From Novosphingobium sp. 9 (GTDB lineage: Bacteria > Pseudomonadota > Alphaproteobacteria > Sphingomonadales > Sphingomonadaceae), in NCBI RefSeq assembly GCF_025340265.1, contig NZ_CP022708.1, positions 943,501 to 1,007,500 on the forward strand: 64,000 nt of DNA, read 5' to 3'. This document shows positions 34,852 to 43,252 of the stretch, in pieces (positions within the stretch are counted from its first letter, which is position 1; each line of letters starts with the position of its first letter). The notes below the pieces were generated by a model that saw nothing but the letters and a program-made list of their open reading frames with translations, made no database searches and was not told the DNA's origin. Both the position numbers and the translations under genes were made by a program.

Positions 34852-35288
34852 ATTCGCCCGCCATCGATCAGTTAAACTGCGCCTGCAACGCCCTTCGCAA
34901 GGCATCGCGCGCGGTTACCCGTTTCTATGACGAGGTCATGGAGGATACCGGGCTCTCGCTGGCCCAGTATGCTGTGCTTCGCAATATCGCCTGGCACGAA
35001 CCGCTGCCGCTGATGGACCTGTCCCATATTCTCGTGATGGACCGCACCACGCTCTACCGCGCACTCAGGCCCCTCGAGCGGGATGGCTGGGTTGCGCTCG
35101 AGGACGGTCATGGCCGTGCCAAGACCGTGCGCCTAACCCACAAGGGCCATGACGCGGTCGCAAACTCCACCGATGCATGGCAGGCCGCCCAGCGGCGGCT
35201 GATCGAAAGGTTCGGCCTCGATCGCTGGGCCACAACGGAGGCCGCTCTCCATGAGCTGGTGACGATTTCGCAGGAGGCTATGCAGTGA
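34833..35288 (+). CDS. MarR-family transcriptional regulator
   Basis: About 151 residues. The winged helix lies at residues 45-105 with LSLAQYAVLRNIAWHE, L-S-H-I-L-V-M-D-R-T-T-L-Y-R-A-L-R-P-L-E-R-D-G-W and the wing DGHGRAKTVRLT. The N-terminus has several His (MMHMHHD) because it is encoded by a palindrome. The start is one of three ATGs. The stop overlaps the GTG of the MFS gene, so the two form an operon that MarR probably represses. Confidence 0.85.
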   Translation: MMHMHHDSPAIDQLNCACNALRKASRAVTRFYDEVMEDTGLSLAQYAVLRNIAWHEPLPLMDLSHILVMDRTTLYRALRPLERDGWVALEDGHGRAKTVRLTHKGHDAVANSTDAWQAAQRRLIERFGLDRWATTEAALHELVTISQEAMQ

Positions 35289-36570
35289 GCCGCATATTGC
35301 ACCGGACCAGCCTTGTCTCGCCACGCGTTCACATCGCCCTGATCGTCGCTGTCACCTTCCTGGCGCTGCTGGTGTCGGCGGGGCTGCGCGCCACACCCGG
35401 CGTCCTGATGATGCCGTTGCAACTCGACTTCGGATGGGACCGGGCGACGATCTCGTTCGCGGCTGCGGTCGGCATATTCCTCTATGGCCTCGTCGGCCCG
35501 TTCGCGGCGGCACTGATGATGTCATTCGGCATCCGCCGCACGATTCTAGCCGGCCTGATGCTCATGGCCGTATCGACCTTCGCCAGCCTGTGGATGCAAC
35601 TGCCATGGCAATATGTGCTGAGCTGGGGCGTGGTCTCCGGCATTGGCAGCGGCGCGGTTGCATCCGTGCTCGGCGCGGCCGTCGTCAATCGCTGGTTTGC
35701 CACCCGGCAGGGGCTTATCATGGGTCTGCTCAGCGCCAGCACGGCAACGGGATCGCTGATCTTCCTGCCCTTTCTGGCGTGGCTGTCCAGCCAGGGGCAT
35801 GGCGGCCGGTTGTCATGGCCGTGAGCCTGGCCTGCCTGATCCTTGTACCCATCGTCTGGCTGGTGGTGCCCGAGCATCCCGGCGACATCGGCACTCGCCG
35901 GTTCGGGGAGAGCGCCGACAGTGCTCCTGCGGCACCGACGAAGCAGGCGCGCACGGCTGGACTTGCGATCAGCGTGCTGCTCCGTGCCGCAAAACGTCCC
36001 GTCTTCTGGCTACTGTTCGGGACCTTCTTCGTCTGCGGCCTGACGACCAACGGCCTTGTCGGCACCCATATGATCGCCTTTTGCGGAGACCATGGCATCG
36101 CCCCCGTGGCAGCGGCAGGCCTGCTCTCGACGATGGGCTTCTTCGACCTGTTCGGCACCACCGCGTCGGGTTGGCTGACCGACCGCTACAATCCGCGTGT
36201 GCTGCTGATCGTCTATTACGGCCTGCGCGGACTATCGCTGATGGCTCTGCCCTTCCTGAGCTTCGACACCCTCAGCCTGGGTGTTTTTGCAGTTTTCTAC
36301 GGGCTCGATTGGATCGCCACCGTACCACCGACGGTGAAGCTGGCGAACGAGGCTTTCGGCGAGGCCGAGGCGCCGATCGTCTTTGGCTGGATACAGACCG
36401 GCCATCAGCTCGGCGCCGCTTCCGCAGCCTTCGGTGCCGGGGTGATCCGCGAGCACAGCGGCTCCTATATGCCCGCGTTCCTGGCCGCGGGCACCATGGG
36501 CGTCATCGCCGCCGGAGTGCTTCTCCTGACCCTGAAGCAGGCCCGGACGACCAAGCTGCAGCCGGCCTGA
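35285..36570 (+). CDS. MFS transporter, monocarboxylate/oxalate-formate type (frame disrupted at 35794)
   Basis: Two frames join into a protein of about 428 residues if the GGGG at 35794-35797 is read as five G. The N-half has ATPGVLMMPLQLDFGWDRA and spans 1-5; the C-half has spans 6-12 (FWLLFGTFFVCGLTTNGLVG; AAGLLSTMGFFDLFGTTASG with the D-R-Y loop; FAVFYGLDWIATVPPTVKL). The T-P-G-V-L / W-D-R-A signature and the YGLDWIATVPP segment fit the oxalate/formate-antiporter-like MFS group. It likely moves a small organic acid. Coupled to marR. Confidence 0.8.
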
Positions 36571-36600
36571 CCCCGGCTCCGTGTTTGAAGGAGAAGAGCG

Positions 36601-36657
36601 TTGCGCATTCTGATCGTGGGAGCCGGTGCCGTTGGCGGCTATTCCGGTGGTCTCTGA
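36601..36657 (+). pseudogene. 2-dehydropantoate 2-reductase, N-terminal fragment only
   Basis: A TTG-started frame of 18 residues reads RILIVGAGAVGGYSGG and then stops. The G-A-G-A-V-G-G-Y motif is the NADPH-binding start of PanE-like ketopantoate reductases (normally followed by F-G-G). The rest of the gene is missing, replaced by unrelated sequence. It follows the MFS gene after 30 bases. Confidence 0.6.
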
Positions 36658-36704
36658 TCAACGGCCTGTGGCTTCCTAAAGACGTCACGATCACCTTGCC
36701 CGGA

Positions 36705-37189
36705 ATGGAAGAAGAATGTCGCTCTGGTGACGCCCATATTATCGGGCTTGCAGTCGATCTGGATCGCTATGCCTGCCTGCTGCCGGCCGATACTTTCACA
36801 CTCGAGGAATGGCGCAGCCTGCACGCCCCCGTCCGGTGCATCTCGACTGGCTTTATGGCCTGTCTTTCGACACGATCGACGATCTCGATTTTCCGGTGGC
36901 CGTTGCCGGTCTTAAGCCCGAAGTGGCCGAAGGACTGATCGAGGCGGGCTGTCCGCTGGGCGAGGATACGTCCCGTCCAGACGGCAAGACCGTCGCGCTA
37001 GCCCGAAACTTTGCGCGGATCGTGGGCTGCGCTCGCCTGAAACTGCGCCTTGAAGTAGTCGAGACCGACGCCGGCCGCAAGTTCCACACCGATGCCATGA
37101 CCGCGCGCTCGATCTCCACGCTGTGCGGATCGGTGACCGACTGTATCGAGGCGACAGCGCCGGCATCGACGAGAAGCGCCTGCTTCTAG
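36705..37189 (+). pseudogene. DUF1826-like protein remnant (frame broken at 36826)
   Basis: Joining two frames at the C-run 36826-36830 (one C added) gives about 161 residues. The C-terminal half reads ARNFARIVGCARLKLRLEVV followed by E-T-D-A-G-R-K-F-H-T-D, close to the DUF1826 consensus of an R-L-E-V-V-E-T-D-A-C-R-x-F-H-x-D motif. The Cys of that motif is Gly here, and the expected C-terminal part is lost. DUF1826 genes are usually next to zinc-related CobW GTPases, as here. The call is moderate. Confidence 0.5.
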
Positions 37190-37220
37190 TGCTGGCCCCG
37201 CTTTTCGACGGGCAGCCTTC

Positions 37221-37484
37221 ATGAGCCAGTTCCTCACCGGCCCGCAGTCGCTGATCCTGGTTATGGTACTCGACCAGTTTCTGGGCAGCGGCAAGACGAC
37301 GCTTTTCAATCACGTCGTCCACTCCGCCGACATGAGCCGTGCGCTGGTGATCATCAACGAGTTCGGGGCCGTCAACCTCGACCACGACCTGATCGACCGA
37401 TCCAACGAGAATCTGGTGGTGGCAAAGATGGGCAGATGCCTGTGCTTCACGATCCGCGGCGACGTGCTCGCCACCCTGTGCTAG
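37221..37484 (+). pseudogene. CobW/COG0523 GTPase, truncated N-terminal fragment
   Basis: About 87 residues read F-L-G-S-G-K-T-T-L-F-N-H (Walker A, usually preceded by G rather than Q), then ALVIINEFGAVNLDHDLID (switch region) and end in a RCLCFTIRGDVLATLC stretch where the family has a C-x-C-C metal site. One Cys has become Phe and the frame stops after about a quarter of the protein. It is a decayed fragment of a zinc-chaperone GTPase. Confidence 0.7.
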
Positions 37485-37589
37485 GCAGCCCGGCCCCTTA
37501 TACGGGATGTTACAACATTACGTTGATTCCCTGCAATTGAGCGGATATCTCCGCGCGAGATACGTCCAGTCGCACGCAAGCCCTCGGAG

Positions 37590-38807
37590 ATGAACGAAAT
37601 GATCGCGTTGATGGCCCTGTTCGCTGCCCAGACGGCAGTTCCGGCAACAAGCCCCGCCGCGGGATATCAGATCGTCCACAATGCACCGCTCGAAACGACA
37701 TTGACGACGCCCGACCTGCCTCAGGCCGGTGCGGTCTGGTGCGCTATGCTCAACACTGCGCGCAAGAGTGCCGACTTCGAACAGTTCTATGTCGCGAACA
37801 AGCCCGGCAGCCAGCTCGACAAGGTCATCGGCTGCATGGAAGCGGCTGCCAAACGCGGTGTGAAGATCCGCTTCCTGATGGAAGCGCAGGGCGTGAAGAT
37901 TTCCGACGCGCCGACAATGGAACGGCTCCGCGCGATCCCCGGCCTCGAACTGCGGATACTCACGTTCGCGCAGTTGGGCGGCAGCGGCATCATCCATGCC
38001 AAGTTCTTCGTGATCGACGGCAAGAGCGCTTATGTCGGCAGCCAGAACTTCGACTGGCGCTCGCTCGAACATATCGACGAAACCGGCGTCAAGATCGAAG
38101 ATCCGCATGCCGTGGGCCAACTGGCGGCGATCTTCGCGCACGACTGGGCGGCGCAGGCCACGCTGGCGGCGGGCAGCCATGTCGCCCCCACCAATACCGC
38201 CGAGGTCATGGCGGATGACAGTGGCCCGGCGACCCTCGTTGCCAGCCCCAACGCCTTCAATCCCGCCGGCGTCGGAGATTCGCAGGCGGAACTGGTCAAG
38301 CTCCTTGCGCAGGCCGAACACGATGTGCGCATCACCGTGATGGAATATGCCCCGCTCGATCAGCAGCACCGCTATTACGGCGTGATCGACAATGCGATCC
38401 GCGAGGCCGCCGCGCGCGGCGTGACCGTGAAACTGCTGGTCGCCGACTGGGACCTGACCCCGCTCAAGACGCCATGGCTGCGCAGTCTGGCCGCCGTGCC
38501 CAATGTCGAAATCCGCGTCGCAACGATCCCCGAAGCCTCCTCCGGCCCGATCCCCTACGCGCGGGTCGTCCATACCAAGACGATGACGATCGACGGCAAG
38601 GTCGCCTGGATCGGCACCAGCAACTGGGAGGGCGGATACCTCGACAATTCGCGCAATGTCGAACTGGTGTTCCGCAATGCCGCAATGGCCGCAAGCGTCG
38701 GGCAGATGCAGGAAAGCCTGTGGAACTCGGCCTATGCGGTCTCGCTGGAGACCGCTATCGCGCGACGCGAGAGCGCAAAGCGGCCGAATTCTTCAGGTAA
38801 CGAATGA
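37590..38807 (+). CDS. Secreted phospholipase D-like protein (two HKD motifs)
   Basis: 405 residues with a signal peptide (MIALMALFAAQTAVPAT). Two PLD phosphodiesterase motifs are present: H-A-K-F-F-V-I-D-G-K-S-A-Y-V-G-S (about residue 135) and H-T-K-T-M-T-I-D-G-K-V-A-W-I-G-T-S-N (about residue 330), each with the H-x-K-x4-D pattern. The bilobal layout is that of PLD and cardiolipin synthase-like enzymes. It probably acts in the periplasm on phospholipids or nucleic acid. The start at 37590 has weak ribosome-site support; a nearby internal ATG (37599) is an alternative. Confidence 0.8.
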   Translation: MNEMIALMALFAAQTAVPATSPAAGYQIVHNAPLETTLTTPDLPQAGAVWCAMLNTARKSADFEQFYVANKPGSQLDKVIGCMEAAAKRGVKIRFLMEAQGVKISDAPTMERLRAIPGLELRILTFAQLGGSGIIHAKFFVIDGKSAYVGSQNFDWRSLEHIDETGVKIEDPHAVGQLAAIFAHDWAAQATLAAGSHVAPTNTAEVMADDSGPATLVASPNAFNPAGVGDSQAELVKLLAQAEHDVRITVMEYAPLDQQHRYYGVIDNAIREAAARGVTVKLLVADWDLTPLKTPWLRSLAAVPNVEIRVATIPEASSGPIPYARVVHTKTMTIDGKVAWIGTSNWEGGYLDNSRNVELVFRNAAMAASVGQMQESLWNSAYAVSLETAIARRESAKRPNSSGNE

Positions 38808-38862
38808 CGGAAGATCAAATGCCGTCTGCCATCGGGAGCACGCGCCCAGAAATGTTCTGCCG

Positions 38863-40659
38863 TCAGATTTCCCGCTGAACCGGGTAGATCCCGCTGAACG
38901 GGTCCGGCGGCAAAAGCCGCTCGACGAGCCATGACATTCGCGCATCAGGGTCGGCGGCAAAGGCAGGCTCGGCGGCCAGCTTGCGTTCGAAGACGGTGCG
39001 CACATGGTCCTGTGTCGCCAGCAGGCGCTCCAGAACCGGCGCCATCACGAAATCCTCGGTGCCCGCAGGGGACGCGAGGACTTCGGGGAACAGCCCCCAG
39101 GCCAGGAAACTGTCCTGGCTTTCCGGCTCCAGCAGCGCTGCCGCCAGAAGGCCGAGCGGCTGATCCGATGACACCCGGATCGTTCCTGCCGGGATCGCGG
39201 CAAGGCCCGTGCCGTGCTCGAAGCGCGCCTCCACGGGAATGCGACCGTCATGCGCCTTTGCCAGCTTCACATCGCGAAGCCGCACCGTGTCCACGATCTG
39301 CCTGCGCGGTGCCTCCAAGGTCTCCAGCACGATGCCGTGCGCCCGCAGCTTCCCGATCACCTCGACATGGGCCGCCGGGATCAGCCAGGCTCTGGGCAGG
39401 CGGACAGTCTCGACCGGGTTCTGTCCGATGATCGGGATGCGCATCGTGACCGGCCGCCCGGTCCAGCGCTGTTCCATGCGTCCTGTGGCGGGCGAGAGAT
39501 AGGTCTCGAACGCCACGCCCTTGAACGCTTCCACCCAGCCGATCGGCTCTTTTGCCGGAGCCCACCGTGTGAGCAGTTCCGCCGGGCGACTGGCACGATC
39601 GGTCGCCTTGGCCACGGCGATCCGCCCGGCATCCTGCGCCGCCAGCTTCAGGGCCGCCTCCAGCAGCACATAGGTCCCGAGCACGCGCTGGCGATAGGGT
39701 TTGAGCATGTGGTTTTCGACCAGTACGGTCGGCACCCCGATGAAATCCCCGTATCCGGTCGAATACCGCGGCCCTTCGGGACTGTAGCGGATACCCTTTT
39801 GCGGCGCGCGGGTATCGATCGGGCTGGGATACAGGATCGGCTGATGACCCGCTTTCTTGAGCGCGGCCTTCACGCCCGGCCCAAAACGCTCCTCAAGCCA
39901 GAGCGCCGTCGCGCGATGGCGCGCATACCGGTCCCAACCCGCATACGTATAGGTCACATCGTACTGCATATCGAAACCGCCGCTGACGTGGCAATCGATA
40001 TAGAGCACCGGATCGAGCCGCTGCAGCAGCGCCACCATCCCGCGAACCTCAGGCGTATCGAGCTTGGCATAGTCCCGGTTCAGATTGATATCGCGGGCAT
40101 TTCCCTCGGTGCCCTTGGCCTCGGGACCACGGACATGCAGGAAATTCCAGGCACTCGCGCGCGCATGCCCATCGACGTTGAGAACCGGCACGAAGACGAG
40201 ATCGACCTTGTCGAGCAGACTGTCCTTGCCGCGAAGCGCGATATCACGCAGTAGCATCAGCCCGGCGTCCTTGCCGTCGATCTCGCCGGAATGGATGCCC
40301 GCCTGCACCAGCAAGACCGGCTTGTTACCACTCGCACCCTTGCTGGCGCGGACCATCAGCAGATCGCGCCCTTCGCCGCTTTTGCCGAAGGTTTCGAGAG
40401 TGATGAGCGAAGACGCGCCGGCCAGTCGCTCCAGCCAGCCCCGCATCTCATCGTACCCCGGCGTGGTGCGGAATGCCGATGCTTCGGCAGGGGTGATCCA
40501 CGGATCGGACGAAGGAACGATCAGGGCCTCGCTGGCGCCGGCCCACGGCAATGGAGGCGGCAGGACATCGGGCGGCAAGGTGGCCGCCGAAGCGCTCGTC
40601 GCGAACAGCAAGGGGAAGACAAGGGCGGAAAGCGATTTCAGCATGATACGGTCTCGCAT
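38863..40659 (-). CDS. Secreted M14-family zinc carboxypeptidase
   Basis: About 598 residues from an ATG at 40659 that follows the receptor stop by seven bases with a GAGG site between. The signal peptide ends FATSASAATL. The M14 zinc site is G-I-H-S-G-E-I-D-G-K (His and Glu) with the third ligand in L-Y-I-D-C-H-V-S-G-G, and the substrate-binding N-L-N-R-D-Y lies at about residue 195. A C-terminal domain of about 250 residues follows. It belongs to the larger, bacteroidete/proteobacterial M14 group. It may trim peptides delivered by the TonB receptor in the same operon. Confidence 0.85.
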   Translation of the reverse strand: MRDRIMLKSLSALVFPLLFATSASAATLPPDVLPPPLPWAGASEALIVPSSDPWITPAEASAFRTTPGYDEMRGWLERLAGASSLITLETFGKSGEGRDLLMVRASKGASGNKPVLLVQAGIHSGEIDGKDAGLMLLRDIALRGKDSLLDKVDLVFVPVLNVDGHARASAWNFLHVRGPEAKGTEGNARDINLNRDYAKLDTPEVRGMVALLQRLDPVLYIDCHVSGGFDMQYDVTYTYAGWDRYARHRATALWLEERFGPGVKAALKKAGHQPILYPSPIDTRAPQKGIRYSPEGPRYSTGYGDFIGVPTVLVENHMLKPYRQRVLGTYVLLEAALKLAAQDAGRIAVAKATDRASRPAELLTRWAPAKEPIGWVEAFKGVAFETYLSPATGRMEQRWTGRPVTMRIPIIGQNPVETVRLPRAWLIPAAHVEVIGKLRAHGIVLETLEAPRRQIVDTVRLRDVKLAKAHDGRIPVEARFEHGTGLAAIPAGTIRVSSDQPLGLLAAALLEPESQDSFLAWGLFPEVLASPAGTEDFVMAPVLERLLATQDHVRTVFERKLAAEPAFAADPDARMSWLVERLLPPDPFSGIYPVQREI

Positions 40660-40666
40660 CGGAACC

Positions 40667-42836
40667 TCAGAACCGGGCACGCAAACCGATGGTGCCGGTG
40701 CGCGGAGCACCCGGCTGCACCCAGAGCGGCGAGTAGCTGTTGGCATACCAGTGCGTGTCGAACAGGTTGGTGACGGACCCGAAGAGTTCGAGATGCTCCA
40801 TCAGGTCCACTTTGCCGAACAGGCGGAACAGGGTGTGCGCGGGCAGCATGAAGTCGCTGCCCGTCTCGCCCGAACGCCTGCCCAGATATTGCATCCCCGC
40901 GCCCACCTGCACCTCGCGCGAACCGATCGCGATCGTCTTGACGGCCTGAATATTGAGGTTGTGCCGGGGAATATTGACGAGCGGATCGCCGGGCCGGATC
41001 TGGAAGGAAAAGTTGGGATCGAGCATGCTCGAACGCGCCTGCGCATCGACATAGGCGTAGCTTATCAGAAGGTCGATGCGCCCGGAAGCCGACCGTTGAG
41101 ATCGAACTCTGCCCCCTGCTGCGCGCCTTGCCGATGGCCAGCGAATATCCCGGCGCATTGGGATCGGTGGCCAGCACGTTGGACTTCGTCAACTGGAAGA
41201 CCGACAGCGTGCCGGTGAGCGCCCCGCCCAGCATCGTCAGCTTTGCACCGCCCTCGATCGATTCACTGGTTTCGGGGGCGAAGATCGCGCCATTCACATC
41301 GGTGCCGACATTGGCACGAAAGCCCTGCCCATAGGCTGCATACAGCGAAATCGCGCGGTCCAGCTTGTAGACCACGCCCGCCTGCGGGCTGAAGCGGCTG
41401 CGCACGCGGCGGCTGTCCACGCCGCTCAGGCGATTGTCGGTTTCCAGCGTCAGGCGGTCGTACCGGCCACCGAAGCGCACCTGCAGCCGCTCGCCGATCT
41501 CGATCTGGTCCTGCACATAGGCGCCGACCGCATGCTGGCGATCCACCCGGTCGGTCATGACACTGGTTTGCGGCAGCGAGAAACGACCATAGACCGGATC
41601 GAGGATGTCGATCACATTGCCCTGCTGCGCGCTTGGGTTCGAGGCCAGCGTGGGGGGGCGATAGCGGGTGAACACCTGATCGTAGGTAAAGGCATCATAG
41701 TCGGCGCCGATCAGCATCCGGTGCCGCAAGGCCCCGGTGTCGAACGCGCCGGCCAGTTCGGCGCGGAGCACCTTGTGGCTGGCATCGTAGCGACGCGAAC
41801 GGCGCTGGCGCGACAGCGAGCGGCCGTCGACGTAAAGCGACTGGCGCGAGGCGACGGTCTCGGCATCGGACGAGAACCCGGTAAGCAGCGTATCGCGCAA
41901 GCTGCCGCCAACCAGCAGGCTCCAGCGCGCGTTGAAGGCATGATCCAGACGCAACTGGTGCCCTGTGGCGCGCGCCACGGTATCGCCGTCTCCCGGCTCG
42001 CCGAGGAAGCGGGAGCGCGGCACGGTGTCGAAGTTTCCATCCAGCACGACGATACCGCGATCGAAGGGCACCGCGACGCGGGTCTTCTCCAGATCGTAGG
42101 TCAGGCGCGTATCGGGGCCGAGCGCCAGACCGACGGAAGGCAGGAATCCCCAGCGCGACTGATGGACCTGATCGCGGAAAGTATCCCCATCCTCGGCATA
42201 TCCGATCAGGCGCACGGTCAGCCCGCGGCTCAACGCAAGATTGACATCGGCCTCGCCACGCACCCGGTTCCAGCTGCCGTACTGCACGGCAGCGGAACCG
42301 AAGCTGCGCCCCAGCTGCGCCTGTTTGGTCACAAGGTTGATGGTGCCGCCCGGCTCACCGCGACCGATCAGCGCAGCGGCAGGGCCTTTGAGCACGTCCA
42401 CCCGCTCGATCCCCGCCGTATCGCGCTGCCCTCCGAACCCGCGTCCGCCATTGAAGCCGTTGACCAGATAGCCACTGGGCATATTCTCGTCACCGGCAAA
42501 ACCCCGGATCGCAAAGGAATCCCAAAGCCCGCCCAGCGTATTCTGGCGGACCACCGAGGCATTGAGATCGAGCGCATCGGTCAGGCGCTGAATACCGTTC
42601 TGTTCGAGCGTTTCGGCAGATATCTCGGCAATCGCCTGCGGGATCTCGGATACCGCGAAGTTCCCGCGATAGGCCTGCCGCACCCCGGTGACAGTGATCG
42701 CGTCCCGCCGCTCCCCTTCTTCGATAGCAGCGTCCTCTTCTGCCATCGCAGGCAGCGGCAGCAGAACCAACGCCAGCGGCAGAGATCCGGCCAGCAGCCA
42801 GTTGCGTTTGCATTCGTACATCATCGCGCCCCGCAT
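40667..42836 (-). CDS. TonB-dependent siderophore-type receptor (frame disrupted at 41112 and 41081)
   Basis: Restoring one base at CCCCC 41112-41116 and one at CCC 41081-41083 gives one frame of about 723 residues. The signal peptide ends LPAMAEEDA. The siderophore-receptor plug is clear: R-R-D-A-I-T-V-T-G-V-R-Q, VVRQNTLGGLWDSFAIRGF, VDVLKGPAAALIGRGEPGG-type and T-I-N-L-V-T-K-Q. Last strand is I-G-L-R-A-R-F. The protein resembles FhuE/FoxA-class receptors. An M14 peptidase follows in the same operon, so the ligand could contain peptide. Confidence 0.85.
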
Positions 42837-43252
42837 CGTATCCTGGGTGGGCCGGCGCCCTCCCCTGTCGGCGCGCGCTCTGTCAGGAGGGCATAAACGG
42901 GTCAATGATATGTTGTATCATTTCATGATTTGTAGCCAATATGTCACGCAGAGCGCCACGCCGTCACCATTCGGCAATCAAATAGACATGAAACATCGTC
43001 GCAATCGGCCACGCTGAGAGACATGTGCCCCTGCCACCAGGACGGCATATTCTCCAGAACGCCCAACAGCGCCCTGTAAAACATTTCGTTCGCTCTCCAA
43101 CAAAGCTGATGTGCAATACACCTCCATGGTGCGCAAATTGCGCTTCCTTCGCATTGGGCGCTGGCACCAATGCTTGAGGGGGCTTGCAATAAATGCTGCG
43201 CCAACGGGGAGCCGCTGAGGGGTGATCCTTGAGCTGCAATGGGGTGGATCTA
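42837..43252. other. Divergent promoter region between two TonB receptor genes
   Basis: About 415 bases. A frame on the minus strand (43368-42964) has no domain and is not supported. The region contains one clear dyad near the left gene (42904-42922). Confidence 0.5.
42904..42922. promoter_or_regulatory. Fur-box-like dyad upstream of the siderophore-type receptor
   Basis: AATGATA (42904-42910) and TATCATT (42916-42922) flank TGTTG, about 70 bases upstream of the receptor start. The arms match the AATGAT/ATCATT halves of Fur boxes, so iron repression of the receptor and peptidase is plausible. Confidence 0.45.
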
